Positions 41,753-50,992 of a DNA stretch of 64,000 bases are shown piece after piece. The notes under the pieces were generated by a model. That model ran no database searches. It was given only the letters and a program-made list of their open reading frames with translations, and was not told the DNA's origin. Source of the DNA: Cyanobacteria bacterium FACHB-63 (lineage in GTDB: Bacteria > Cyanobacteriota > Cyanobacteriia > Leptolyngbyales > Leptolyngbyaceae). Made by a program: the position numbers and the translations under genes. Each line of letters opens with the position of its first letter. Positions within the stretch are counted from its first letter, which is position 1. The DNA lies in NCBI GenBank assembly GCA_014695255.1, contig JACJNX010000077.1:310001-374000 (forward strand). The letters are read 5' to 3'.

Positions 41753-42475
41753 TTATCTTCCCAGCGCTTTGAGAAATTGCTGAAAGCCTGCGAATAGTCC
41801 AGGCTTTGCAGCTTGTCCCAAGACTCCTGCAAAAATTTCGTCCAGTCTTTCGGAGTCTGGGCGCTCTTGTTCTTCAGCAATCAGTTGATACTCGCCGTCG
41901 GGCGCATACCAAACTTGCCAGGGGGATGGGTAACAGCGCAAAATTGCCGACTGATCATCCAGCGGGCGCAAATAATAACAAGGCTCGATCGTATCTAAAA
42001 ATCGCAGTCTCAACTGTCGTCCTGCATATCCAATCCCGATCGTTGCAACATCTTCGAGTCTGGGATTGAGCAAGATCACCGGACGTTCGCCTGCAACATT
42101 GCAAATCTGCTCGACGGGGCCAACTTCTACCGAACTCGGCGCAACGAAAATATAGAGTTCGTCTTCGGGATCAACTTGTTCCTCGACCGGAGTGGTTTGA
42201 CGTGAACCTGCTACATCTAAGCTGCGAATTTTAAACGGAACGTCTTGCCAATCTCGCTTTGCCAGCGCTGCAAATCCAGAATCCGTGAAAAACAGCTTTA
42301 ATCCTTCACCTCGATCGCGAAAAATTGAAACAAATTTCTCTGCGATCGGCATTGCTTTTAGTTCTGGAAACACAAGCTCAACTTGTAAGCGAGTGTATCC
42401 TGCGGCAAGTGCAGCTTGAGTTGCGCTTTGAGCTTGAGCGATCGCGTCATCTAAGGTATCTGGCAGTCCAGTCAT
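41753..42475 (-). CDS. DUF1995-family protein
   Basis: This 240-aa protein matches DUF1995: GYTRLQVELVFPELKAMPIA, LFFTDSGFAALAK, VILLNPRLEDVATIGIGYAG and CYYLRPLDDQSAILRCYPSP. Members occur in cyanobacteria and plant plastids (LPE1-like proteins), where some affect photosystem II protein synthesis. Function here is inferred from that family only. The gene is divergent from the aldolase gene, with 76 bp between. Confidence 0.88.
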   Translation of the reverse strand: MTGLPDTLDDAIAQAQSATQAALAAGYTRLQVELVFPELKAMPIAEKFVSIFRDRGEGLKLFFTDSGFAALAKRDWQDVPFKIRSLDVAGSRQTTPVEEQVDPEDELYIFVAPSSVEVGPVEQICNVAGERPVILLNPRLEDVATIGIGYAGRQLRLRFLDTIEPCYYLRPLDDQSAILRCYPSPWQVWYAPDGEYQLIAEEQERPDSERLDEIFAGVLGQAAKPGLFAGFQQFLKALGR

Positions 42476-42551
42476 AACAGGTTATTTTAAAACAGCAGTA
42501 TTCCAGCAAAGCTTATCGTACAATGCCTTTATTCTAGAGGAACGACGGCTC

Positions 42552-43451
42552 ATGCTGACTTCGACACGGGAATTACTGGAAACAGCGCGCCGGAATATTT
42601 ACGCGATCGGTGCGTTCAACGTCTACAACCTCGAAGGAGTTAAGGCAGTAATCAGTGCTGCCGAGGTGAGCCGCAGTCCCGCGATGCTACAGCTACATCC
42701 TAGTGCGCTGAAATACGGTAATTCTCCGCTGGTAGCGATGTGCCTTGAAGCAGCAGAGGCAGCAACGGTTCCAGTTTCTGTTCATCTGGATCACAGCACT
42801 TCGGTTAAAGATATCGATCGCGTTTTACGAGAAGGAGTGCGATCGATCATGGCGGATGGTTCTCCGATGCCGTATGAGAAAAATCTAGAATTCACCCGCG
42901 ATATGACTCGATTGGCGCATTCACACAACGCGATCGTCGAAGCTGAAATCGGACGAATTAGCGGCACCGAAGATGGATTAACGATCGCCGAAAAAGAAGC
43001 AAAAATGACCGACCCCCAGCAAGCAGTTGAGTTTGTACAAGCGACAAACGTTGACGCGCTGGCGGTGACGATCGGCAATGTTCATGGCGAGTATAAAAGC
43101 CCTCCTCGTCTAGATTTTCCCCGCTTAGAGCGCATTCGCAATTTATTAGACATTCCGCTGGTGCTACATGGCGCATCTGGCTTACCTGCGGAAATGATTG
43201 CTCAATCCATCCAACTTGGTGTCTGTAAGTTCAATGTCAATACCGAAGTGAGACAAGCGTATATGCAGGCATTAAAAGATGAAATCTGCGGTCAGGGCGA
43301 CAAGGATTTATTAGAAGTGACCGGAGAAGCGATCGCGGCAATGCAAGATGTGATCATCGATAAATTAGAGCTTTTCGGCTCTGTTGGCAAAGCTCATTTG
43401 CATGAAACGCCTTACGCTGCCGTTTTAGCCGCTGCTGCACACCGGAACTAG
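42552..43451 (+). CDS. Class II ketose-bisphosphate aldolase
   Basis: This 299-aa zinc-dependent aldolase belongs to the class II fructose/tagatose-bisphosphate family. Visible are NVYNLEGVKAVI, HLDHSTSVKD with the metal-binding His, EAEIGRISGTEDG, the metal His in GNVHGEYKS and HGASGLP. It is shorter than the main class IIA fructose-bisphosphate aldolase and looks closer to the IIB, tagatose-type group. Substrate preference is not certain. AGAGGA lies upstream of the ATG. Confidence 0.9.
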   Translation: MLTSTRELLETARRNIYAIGAFNVYNLEGVKAVISAAEVSRSPAMLQLHPSALKYGNSPLVAMCLEAAEAATVPVSVHLDHSTSVKDIDRVLREGVRSIMADGSPMPYEKNLEFTRDMTRLAHSHNAIVEAEIGRISGTEDGLTIAEKEAKMTDPQQAVEFVQATNVDALAVTIGNVHGEYKSPPRLDFPRLERIRNLLDIPLVLHGASGLPAEMIAQSIQLGVCKFNVNTEVRQAYMQALKDEICGQGDKDLLEVTGEAIAAMQDVIIDKLELFGSVGKAHLHETPYAAVLAAAAHRN

Positions 43452-43544
43452 CCTCTAGAGTATCGAAACTCCATTCGCTCGTCAGAAATCATAGCGTTAG
43501 GCAGTAGGATTAGAAATGCAAAAAGAGTAATTCTATCTGTGACT

Positions 43545-44912
43545 ATGCCGAATGCTACTGTGATTGGGTTGGGGAAATCTGGCAACGCCGCCGCCCGACT
43601 TCTCAAACGCCAAGGATGGCAAGTCACGATTCGCGATCGCGGTGCTTCCGATGTCCTTCGATCGCAACAACAAGAACTAATCGCAGACGGAATCGATGTG
43701 CGTTTGGGCGATAACTTCGATCCTGAATTAGTGCAACCAAATTTGATTGTGGTGAGTCCGGGCGTACCGTGGGACGTGCCGAGTTTAGCCAAGGCTCGAT
43801 CGATGAACATTGAAACGATCGGCGAAATGGAACTTGCTTGGAGAGCATTAAACTACGCTCCTTGGGTAGCAATCACCGGAACGAACGGCAAAACTACGAC
43901 AACAGCTTTAACTGCGGCAATCTTTCAGAAAGCGGGATACCATGCACCTGCATTCGGCAACATTGGATATGCTGCTTGTGAAGTGGCATTGTTAGATCAA
44001 AAAATTGATTGGGCGATCGCAGAAATTAGCAGCTATCAGATTGAATCATCGCGCTCGATCGCGCCTGAGATTGCCATCTGGACAACGTTTACACCCGATC
44101 ATCTCAGTCGCCATAGAACCTTAGAGAACTATTTCAACATCAAAGCGAGTTTACTCAATCAATCAAAGCAACAGATTTTTAACGGGGATGATCCTTATCT
44201 ACGCAACATCGGACAACAACAAAGTTATCCGATTCAAGAGACTGCTTGCTGGACAAGCGTAAAGGGTAAGTCTGAATTGATAGGAAATCCTGAGTTCGGA
44301 GCTTACATTGAACAGGAATGGGCGATCGTCCAAGGTAAAAAGATTGTTCGGGCAGATGCGTTGAGAATGCCCGGAGCGCACAATTTACAGAATCTATTGA
44401 TGTCTGTCGCAGCCGCACATTTTGCAGGAATTGACAAAGACGCGATCGCTCAAGCGGTTGCAGAGTTTCCGGGTGTTCCACATCGATTAGAGCGGATTTG
44501 CACTTGGCAGGGAATCGAGTTTATCAATGATAGTAAAGCGACTAACTATGATGCCGCAGAAGTTGGACTTGTCGCGGTCGAAGCTCCAGTGATTCTAATT
44601 GCAGGCGGAGAACCAAAGATCGGTGAGGATCAAGCTTGGCTCAATGTAATCCAAGCGAAAGCTGCGTTTGTGTTGTTGATTGGTGAAGCGGCTTCGACCT
44701 TTGGAAAACGGCTTGAAGAGATTGGCTACTCGAACTATGAAGATGTTGGCACAATGGAACGGGCGGTAGCGCGATCGACCACACTTGCAAAACAACATTC
44801 TGCGAAAGTTGTTCTTCTATCTCCCGCCTGTGCCAGCTTTGATCAGTATCAAAATTTTGAGCAACGGGGCGATCACTTTCGTCAGCTTTGTCTGGAGATA
44901 TTACAGGGTTAG
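43545..44912 (+). CDS. murD: UDP-N-acetylmuramoylalanine--D-glutamate ligase
   Basis: This 455-aa cytosolic enzyme adds D-Glu to UDP-MurNAc-L-Ala in peptidoglycan precursor synthesis. It has the N-terminal dinucleotide-type fold ([15 protein letters not shown]), the ATP loop [11 protein letters not shown], the DHLSRH stretch, [20 protein letters not shown] and the C-terminal [20 protein letters not shown] signature of MurD. The ATG at 43545 is used. A GTG at 43539 would add two residues. Confidence 0.96.
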   Translation: MPNATVIGLGKSGNAAARLLKRQGWQVTIRDRGASDVLRSQQQELIADGIDVRLGDNFDPELVQPNLIVVSPGVPWDVPSLAKARSMNIETIGEMELAWRALNYAPWVAITGTNGKTTTTALTAAIFQKAGYHAPAFGNIGYAACEVALLDQKIDWAIAEISSYQIESSRSIAPEIAIWTTFTPDHLSRHRTLENYFNIKASLLNQSKQQIFNGDDPYLRNIGQQQSYPIQETACWTSVKGKSELIGNPEFGAYIEQEWAIVQGKKIVRADALRMPGAHNLQNLLMSVAAAHFAGIDKDAIAQAVAEFPGVPHRLERICTWQGIEFINDSKATNYDAAEVGLVAVEAPVILIAGGEPKIGEDQAWLNVIQAKAAFVLLIGEAASTFGKRLEEIGYSNYEDVGTMERAVARSTTLAKQHSAKVVLLSPACASFDQYQNFEQRGDHFRQLCLEILQG

Positions 44913-44972
44913 AACAAGCCGATTTTGCGGCAAAATGTTAGCCTAGAAGGGATTTTAGATTGCGAAACTCTG

Positions 44973-46019
44973 ATGAACAAAGTTGTGGTAGGACTCTCTG
45001 GGGGAGTCGATAGTTCGGTTGCGGCTGCCACGTTGCATGATCAAGGCTATGAAGTCGTGGGCTTAACCCTTTGGTTGATGAAAGGGAAGGGTCAGTGCTG
45101 CTCTGAAGGCATGGTCGATGCGGCTAAACTTTGTGAGGAGTTGGGCATTCCGCATCACATTGTCGATAGTCGCGATGTGTTTCAGGAAAATATTATCGAT
45201 TATTTGGTGACGGGCTACGGGGAAGGAATTACGCCGTTGCCGTGTTCGCAGTGCAATAAAGCGGTGAAGTTTACCCCGATGCTGAACTATGCGCGGGAAG
45301 CGTTGGGGATTGATAAAATTGCCACTGGTCACTATGCGCGGATTCGGTTTGAGAATGGGCGGTATCAATTGCTGAGAGCGATCGATCGATCCAAAGATCA
45401 ATCCTATTTCTTGTATGACCTGGATCAAGAAGTTCTCTCACAGGTGCTCTTTCCGCTGGGTGAAAAACACAAAACCGAAACCCGCCAAATTGCTGCTGCG
45501 TTTGGATTGCACACCGCAGAAAAGCCCGAAAGCCAAGATCTTTGCTTAGTCGAAGCGAACGGTTCAATGCAAGCGTTTCTTGATAAATACATCACGCCGC
45601 ACAAAGGCGAAATTGTCGATCGCGCTGGTAAAGTTCTCGGTCAGCATGAGGGCGTACACCACTACACGATTGGGCAGCGTAAAGGGTTAGGAATCGCTCA
45701 CACAGAGCCGCTGTATGTGATTGGTTTAGACGCTGCTCGCAATCGGGTGATTGTGGGTGAGCGATCGGAAGCGCAGAACCCCGAATGTACCGTGGGACGG
45801 ATTAACTGGGTGTCGATCGCGCAGCCGACTACGCCGATTAGAGCCGATGTGCAGATTCGCTATCGATCGACGGCGACTCCTGCGACGGTGATTCCGATCG
45901 AAGAGAATCGGGTGCGGATTGTGTTTGATGAGCCGCAGTTTAGTATTACACCCGGACAAGCCGCCGTTTGGTATGACGGAGAAGTGCTACTAGGAGGCGG
46001 AATTATTGAGCGGGGGTGA
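44973..46019 (+). CDS. mnmA: tRNA-specific 2-thiouridylase
   Basis: This 348-aa enzyme thiolates U34 of tRNA for Lys, Glu and Gln. The PP-loop [11 protein letters not shown], catalytic Cys region [26 protein letters not shown] and the second catalytic Cys in ESQDLCLVE are visible. The ATG at 44973 begins the canonical [11 protein letters not shown]. An in-frame start at 44925 is less likely. The stop overlaps the convergent dipeptidase gene by 30 bp. Confidence 0.96.
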   Translation: MNKVVVGLSGGVDSSVAAATLHDQGYEVVGLTLWLMKGKGQCCSEGMVDAAKLCEELGIPHHIVDSRDVFQENIIDYLVTGYGEGITPLPCSQCNKAVKFTPMLNYAREALGIDKIATGHYARIRFENGRYQLLRAIDRSKDQSYFLYDLDQEVLSQVLFPLGEKHKTETRQIAAAFGLHTAEKPESQDLCLVEANGSMQAFLDKYITPHKGEIVDRAGKVLGQHEGVHHYTIGQRKGLGIAHTEPLYVIGLDAARNRVIVGERSEAQNPECTVGRINWVSIAQPTTPIRADVQIRYRSTATPATVIPIEENRVRIVFDEPQFSITPGQAAVWYDGEVLLGGGIIERG

Positions 46020-46667
46020 GGCAATTGCGCCAAACGGAACATCTCGAACTGAGAAGTTTTGCCAGCCTTTGCCGTCAAAGTGCCACCATTCGGTTGAGAG
46101 CGGGATAAAACCTGCTCTCACCATCGCATTCTCTAACAATTGCCGATTTTCTAGAACTTGTGCGGATAGGTTAGTGTAAGTACGGCTGGCGCGTTCTGTG
46201 AAATCATCGAATTCGGTTGGCATCGGGAGTTCTTTTCCGTTGCGATCGACCAGGGTGACATCGACGGCTGCTCCTCGATTATGCCGTGATCCCCTAGCAG
46301 GATTGGCGACATATCGCTCGTCGGGTACAATTTCCCACAAGCGTTTTTGAACCGATAACGGCCGATAACAATCGTATACTTTTAGTCCAAGCCCTTTTTT
46401 TTCTAGATCTGTTTGCACTTGTGATAACTGTTGTGCAACCGAAGCGCGTAGAATACATCTCGCTTGTGAATACAGCTTCTGTTTGACGAAATTGTTAGTT
46501 GTGGCGTAACGAATGTCGAGCGCGATTCGGGGATTGATCGATCGAATATCTACAAACACAGTGGGATTGAGTCCAGTTGCATTCATCGGGCGGTGAATGA
46601 GCAAGGCACACACAAGCGCGATCGAGAACGCGAGAACAGACCGAATCTGGGAAAAGAAGAATTTCAT
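45990..46667 (-). CDS. M15-family D-Ala-D-Ala dipeptidase (VanX/DdpX-like)
   Basis: This 225-aa protein has an N-terminal signal or anchor ([14 protein letters not shown]). The zinc-dipeptidase motifs are [13 protein letters not shown], which matches SxHxxGxAxD, and EWWHFD. Also seen are [20 protein letters not shown]. Such enzymes hydrolyse D-Ala-D-Ala. In bacteria without vancomycin operons they act in peptidoglycan recycling or nutrition. It overlaps the mnmA end by 30 bp in convergent orientation, so it is tightly packed. Confidence 0.92.
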   Translation of the reverse strand: MKFFFSQIRSVLAFSIALVCALLIHRPMNATGLNPTVFVDIRSINPRIALDIRYATTNNFVKQKLYSQARCILRASVAQQLSQVQTDLEKKGLGLKVYDCYRPLSVQKRLWEIVPDERYVANPARGSRHNRGAAVDVTLVDRNGKELPMPTEFDDFTERASRTYTNLSAQVLENRQLLENAMVRAGFIPLSTEWWHFDGKGWQNFSVRDVPFGAIASPPLNNSAS

Positions 46668-46817
46668 CTGAGTTCAAGCTAATGAGTTTTGGCGGGAAGG
46701 CAGGCTGGGGTTCTGATCGCTATGTTTATTTTGACAATCTGTGGTAGTCAAAATCTTGATTATTGCCTAATCTTTTCAATTACCATGCTGTTGTTTTCGA
46801 GAATCAATGCATGGCAT

Positions 46818-47196
46818 ATGGTTCCGATCGCCCTTGGATTACATGGACTGATGTTTGTCATCCCGGTTCCTTCTCAGGATGCGATCGTAGAACGGAAAAA
46901 TCCCAAAACAGTCACGTTGCCAATGTGCCCAATCCTTCCTCCAAAACAACAACGCCGTCGGCTTCCAAGGCAAAAACCTCTCCCAAGCCCACTCCACAAC
47001 CGTTGGTGAAGCCGCATGTAATTGAAAAATCTTCTGCAATTCTTTCTCAACCAAAGCTGAAACACAAGGGCGAATAATATCGACAACGCTAGAGAAACAG
47101 CTACAAGATCAGAGCTATCAAGTGATTGAGAAAGGTATCAACAAAGATGTAGGAATGCGAGTGTATCAAGTTGAGAAATCAGGAACTCAGCCGTAG
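46818..47196 (+). pseudogene. Remnant of a TonB-like or Pro-rich linker protein
   Basis: Parts of one protein appear in at least two frames. They are MVPIALGLHGLMFVIPVPSQ, then a Lys/Pro linker SKTTTPSASKAKTSPKPTPQ in another frame, then a C-terminal domain-like STTLEKQLQDQSYQVIEKGI and GMRVYQVEKSGTQP. Stops and shifts separate the parts. The layout of membrane anchor, Pro/Lys-rich linker and short C-terminal alpha/beta unit resembles TonB-like proteins. Strong decay is likely. The boundaries are approximate. Confidence 0.5.
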
Positions 47197-47220
47197 CAAA
47201 CTCGAAGCGATCGCGAATCT

Positions 47221-48345
47221 CTAGTACGTGCGCCCTTTCCATGCGCCGCCCTGTCCTTGCCAATGTTTGATGGCAGAATCGATCGTCATGAGTAGATAGA
47301 GGAATGCGATCGCAGGTAAGCAAAACGCATACCAAAATGAACAGCGATAAAATTGCACGATTGGAAAGTAAGCTAGAGTCATTAACGCATAAGTTAATAC
47401 ACTAATTGAAGTTCCGGTGAATATTCCAATGACGGGAGAGAGATAAACAATAAACATTCCGAACACTGCACCTATTAATAGTAGAGGAGAATAGTTTAGC
47501 TGGGTATAAGCAGTACGAGAAACCATGTTCCAGATCGTATCGAGTGAATCATAAGGACGTAAACTAATTGTCGTTGGAGTTAATCCGAGCCAGATTCTTT
47601 TAGAACCCGTCGATTTAATCGCATCCGCTAATGCACAATCATCAATTAACGCTTGCCGAATTGCCGCGACACCACCGATTCGGATTAATGCCTCATGTCG
47701 AATCAGACTACATCCACCTGCGGCAGCAGCTAACGATCGACCCGGATCATTTGCCCAACGAAACGGATATAGCTTAGCGAAAAAGAACACAAACGCTGGA
47801 ATGAGTAGCTTCTCCCAAAAGCTCACACAGCGCAATCGCACCATGAGCGAAACTAATTCGCGATCGTCTGAGATCGCCTGACTGACTAAGTTCCGCAAAT
47901 TGTCTGCATCATGTTCGATATCAGCATCCGTCAATAGAAAATAATCCGGCTGCAACTCCATACCTTTTTGAATGCCCTGTTCTAACGCCCATAGTTTTCC
48001 TGTCCAGCCTGTGGGTAGGGGTTGCGCTGAGAGAATCTGTAACTGGTGAGCTTTTCCGAGCGATTCGGCTGTTTCCTTGGCGACTTCTGCGGTTTCGTCG
48101 GTGCTGTGATCGTCTACTAGAATGATTTGGAGCGAACCAGAATAGGATTGTGTGAGCAACGATCGCAAAGTAATCGGCAGCAAATCCGCTTCATTTCGGG
48201 CTGGAATTACGACGCAAACCGAAGCGCTATCTAACTCTCCATCGGGCAAGCGCTGATCCATTTGCCAAAACTGCCCCCGGAATCCTAGCAGATAGATCCA
48301 AATTAATAAACTTACGATCGACATCCCAAGAATGATTTCACTCAT
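47221..48345 (-). CDS. Glycosyltransferase of the HpnB type (hopanoid-associated)
   Basis: This 374-aa protein is a family 2 glycosyltransferase: VCVVIPARNEADLLP, IILVDDHSTDET, LLTDADIEHD with the DxD, GRSLAAAAGGCSLIRHEALI and LIDDCALADAIK. It has an N-terminal membrane helix and three C-terminal helices (LLLIGAVFGMFIVYLSPVIG, VLTYALMTLAYFPIVQFY). These features fit hopene-associated glycosyltransferase HpnB. The squalene-hopene cyclase gene starts 323 bp away on the other strand, separated by the small 83-aa gene. Substrate is inferred from family. Confidence 0.88.
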   Translation of the reverse strand: MSEIILGMSIVSLLIWIYLLGFRGQFWQMDQRLPDGELDSASVCVVIPARNEADLLPITLRSLLTQSYSGSLQIILVDDHSTDETAEVAKETAESLGKAHQLQILSAQPLPTGWTGKLWALEQGIQKGMELQPDYFLLTDADIEHDADNLRNLVSQAISDDRELVSLMVRLRCVSFWEKLLIPAFVFFFAKLYPFRWANDPGRSLAAAAGGCSLIRHEALIRIGGVAAIRQALIDDCALADAIKSTGSKRIWLGLTPTTISLRPYDSLDTIWNMVSRTAYTQLNYSPLLLIGAVFGMFIVYLSPVIGIFTGTSISVLTYALMTLAYFPIVQFYRCSFWYAFCLPAIAFLYLLMTIDSAIKHWQGQGGAWKGRTY

Positions 48346-48390
48346 GTCACAATCACGATAAATGCTTTAATTACACGGGAAACGATCGCA

Positions 48391-48642
48391 ATGGCTTTCA
48401 TTCGCGTTGACGAAAACATCACTGTGAACACCCAGTACATCGTAAAAGTAAAGTGGAAACATAATGCTGAAAATGATGAACTCTCAGGATCAATTTTCTT
48501 GACAGGGGGCGACAAAAACGAAGTGGTTGCGATCAAAGGTGCAGCCGCTTATAAATTGTGGGATATTCTTCATGCGCGTGAGGATTTGCCCCGCAATAAA
48601 AACAGTGAAGCTACCGCAGAATGGCAGCGTAGAGGTTGGTAA
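48391..48642 (+). CDS. Small conserved-looking protein upstream of shc
   Basis: This 83-aa protein begins MAFIRVDENITVNTQYIVKV and ends in a basic, Trp-containing tail (ATAEWQRRGW). Strands and a single helix fit a compact fold, and there is no transmembrane segment. It lies 45 bp from the HpnB-like gene and 25 bp before the cyclase start on the same strand, so it probably shares the cyclase transcript. I do not recognise the family. Confidence 0.7.
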   Translation: MAFIRVDENITVNTQYIVKVKWKHNAENDELSGSIFLTGGDKNEVVAIKGAAAYKLWDILHAREDLPRNKNSEATAEWQRRGW

Positions 48643-48667
48643 TGTTTGGGTGTGAGGAGAATTTGGA

Positions 48668-50695
48668 ATGCAGGAACGATCGCTCTTAACCGCAATTGAA
48701 GCAAGTCAGCAGTATCTTTTATCGCTGCAAAAACCAGAGGGCTACTGGTGGGCAGAGCTTGAATCGAATGTAACGATCACAGCTGAGACCATTTTGCTGC
48801 ATAAGATTTGGGGAACCGATCAAGCACGACCGCTGCACAAAGCCGAGAACTATTTACGATCGCAGCAGCGTGATCATGGCGGTTGGGAACTGTATTACAA
48901 CGATGGCGGCGATCTGAGTACGACGGTTGAAGCGTACATGGCGCTCCGGTTGCTTGGGGTTGCGGCGGCTGATCCGGCATTGGTCAGAGCCAAAAAATTT
49001 ATCCTGGCGCGGGGCGGAATTACCAAAACGCGGATTTTCACGAAGTTTCATTTGGCGCTGATTGGGTGTTTTGATTGGCGCGGCATTCCTTCGCTGCCGC
49101 CTTGGATTATGTTTTTGCCCTCGCTGAAAGTGGAGATTCCGAATCCGTTTGGCACAGAGCCGCTTTTTTCAGGGCATACCTTTAGCATTTATGAAATGTC
49201 GAGTTGGGCACGGGGCAGTACGGTTCCGTTGTTGATCGCGTTCGATCGCAAGCCGGTTTTCATCACCGATCCAGCCATTACACTCGATGAACTCTACGCC
49301 GAAGGTGTTCATAATGCGGTGTATGAGTTGCCGCGAAAATCGGATTGGACAGACTTATTTTTGGATCTCGATCGAGCGTTCAAATTTGCTGAAGAGTTGA
49401 ATTTCATGCCGCTCCGCGAGGAAGGCATCAAAGCGGCAGAAAAATGGATTCTTGAACGCCAAGAATCCACCGGAGACTGGGGCGGCATCATTCCCGCGAT
49501 GATTAATTCGCTGTTTGCATTGCGCTGTTTAGGATACGACGCGAATGATCCGTTTGTAGCGCGGGGATTAAAGGCGATCGACAATTTCGCGATCGAAGAA
49601 GAGAATAGTTACCGGATTCAGCCTTGTATCTCTCCGGTTTGGGATACGGGGTTGGTGATTCGATCGCTGGTTGAGTCGGGTGTGTCTCCGTCTGATCTGG
49701 CATTAGTGAAAGCGGGTGAATGGCTTTTAGACAAACAGATTCTTAGCTACGGAGACTGGGCAGTTAAGAATACAGAAGGAAAGCCCGGAGCTTGGGCGTT
49801 TGAATTCGAGAATCGCTTTTACCCTGATGTAGATGATTCAGCAGTCATTGTGATGGCGCTGGATCTGCTCCAGATGCCGGATGAAGCGATCAAACAACAA
49901 GCGATCGTTCGGTGTGTGAACTGGATTAGCACGATGCAGTGTAAGCCCGGAGGCTGGGCAGCATTTGACCTCGATAACGATCAAGATTGGATAAACGCGA
50001 TGCCTTACGGGGATCTTAAAGCCATGATTGATCCGAATACTGCGGATGTGACGGCTCGTGTTTTAGAAATGTTTGGTCAGCTTCAAACCGGGGATTCTAA
50101 ACGCTGTGCAGCCTTGACACCCGAAAGAATCGATCGTGCCCTATCTTACCTGGTGCGCGAACAGGAAGCGGACGGCTCTTGGTTTGGGCGCTGGGGTGTG
50201 AACTACATCTATGGAACCAGTGGCGTTTTAGTCGCGTTGTCGAAGGCGGCTCCCAAGAACCATCGAGACAGCATTCGACGGGGAGCGGCTTGGCTTGTAC
50301 GATTTCAAAATCCCGATGGCGGCTGGGGTGAAACTTGCGAAAGCTACAAAAATCCGGCGCTCAAAGGGAAAGGCGGTAGTACCGCCTCTCAAACCGCTTG
50401 GGCAATTATTGGATTGTTGGCGGCGGGAGATGCCACTGGGGACTATGAGTGGGACGCGATCGACAAAGGAATTGCTTATCTGATTGAGACTCAGAAAGAC
50501 GGTGCATGGAATGAAGACTTCTTTACAGGTACAGGATTTCCAGGACATTTTTATTTGAAGTATCACCTGTATCAGCAGCATTTTTCGCTGACGGCATTAG
50601 GGCGATATCAGACGAGTTTGCAGCAGCGATCGGCGTTAAAAGTGCCGCTAAATCTGAAGCTGAAAGAAGTCGTTCTAGAATCGGGAGAAGCCTAA
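48668..50695 (+). CDS. shc: Squalene-hopene cyclase
   Basis: This 675-aa membrane-associated class II triterpene cyclase converts squalene to hopene. DVDDSAVIVMA at residues 387-390 is the DxDD catalytic motif. QW motifs recur (QKPEGYWWAELESN, QQRDHGGWE, QESTGDWGGII, QNPDGGWGETCES). The length is normal for the family. The first step of hopanoid synthesis here is thus covered; the HpnB-like glycosyltransferase is adjacent. The stop codon shares three bases with the stop of the convergent sbtB gene. Confidence 0.97.
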   Translation: MQERSLLTAIEASQQYLLSLQKPEGYWWAELESNVTITAETILLHKIWGTDQARPLHKAENYLRSQQRDHGGWELYYNDGGDLSTTVEAYMALRLLGVAAADPALVRAKKFILARGGITKTRIFTKFHLALIGCFDWRGIPSLPPWIMFLPSLKVEIPNPFGTEPLFSGHTFSIYEMSSWARGSTVPLLIAFDRKPVFITDPAITLDELYAEGVHNAVYELPRKSDWTDLFLDLDRAFKFAEELNFMPLREEGIKAAEKWILERQESTGDWGGIIPAMINSLFALRCLGYDANDPFVARGLKAIDNFAIEEENSYRIQPCISPVWDTGLVIRSLVESGVSPSDLALVKAGEWLLDKQILSYGDWAVKNTEGKPGAWAFEFENRFYPDVDDSAVIVMALDLLQMPDEAIKQQAIVRCVNWISTMQCKPGGWAAFDLDNDQDWINAMPYGDLKAMIDPNTADVTARVLEMFGQLQTGDSKRCAALTPERIDRALSYLVREQEADGSWFGRWGVNYIYGTSGVLVALSKAAPKNHRDSIRRGAAWLVRFQNPDGGWGETCESYKNPALKGKGGSTASQTAWAIIGLLAAGDATGDYEWDAIDKGIAYLIETQKDGAWNEDFFTGTGFPGHFYLKYHLYQQHFSLTALGRYQTSLQQRSALKVPLNLKLKEVVLESGEA

Positions 50696-50988
50696 AGCAA
50701 GGCTGTACAGTTCAGCGATCGAACCTCCATCGCGTCCGAAACATAGCACGATCCCCCAAATCGGTTCAGAATCGGACGGATGTTTTCGATCGCTTCCTTC
50801 ACCTGCTCCGGTGAACAAAACGCAATAATGTATGCCATTTCGATCGCTTCATCGCTACCAGAAACTCCACTACTTTCAACATTGTGGAATACAGTAAAGC
50901 GATTGATTTGGGATTGCTTCAAACTACGGAGAATTTTCGGAAGCTCAATTGCATCTGAAATAATTTCAATTCGTTTAACAGCGTTCAT
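50692..50988 (-). CDS. sbtB: SbtB-like PII-type regulator
   Basis: This 98-aa protein has a PII-like fold (KRIEIISDAIELPKILRSLK, then SDEAIEMAYIIAFCSPEQVK). It follows the SbtA-like gene by 4 bp, and SbtB proteins are encoded in that position and control the bicarbonate transporter in response to adenine nucleotides. It lacks the C-terminal Cys-containing R-loop (CGPxGC-type) known from some SbtB proteins and ends in VRSLNCTALL. The ATG at 50988 is used. Its stop overlaps that of shc. Confidence 0.82.
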   Translation of the reverse strand: MNAVKRIEIISDAIELPKILRSLKQSQINRFTVFHNVESSGVSGSDEAIEMAYIIAFCSPEQVKEAIENIRPILNRFGGSCYVSDAMEVRSLNCTALL

Positions 50989-50992
50989 AGTT

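Noticed and set aside
41686-41880. 64-aa frame MLKNKSAQ... on the minus strand
   Set aside because: Overlaps the end of the DUF1995 gene in another frame and has no start site or family.
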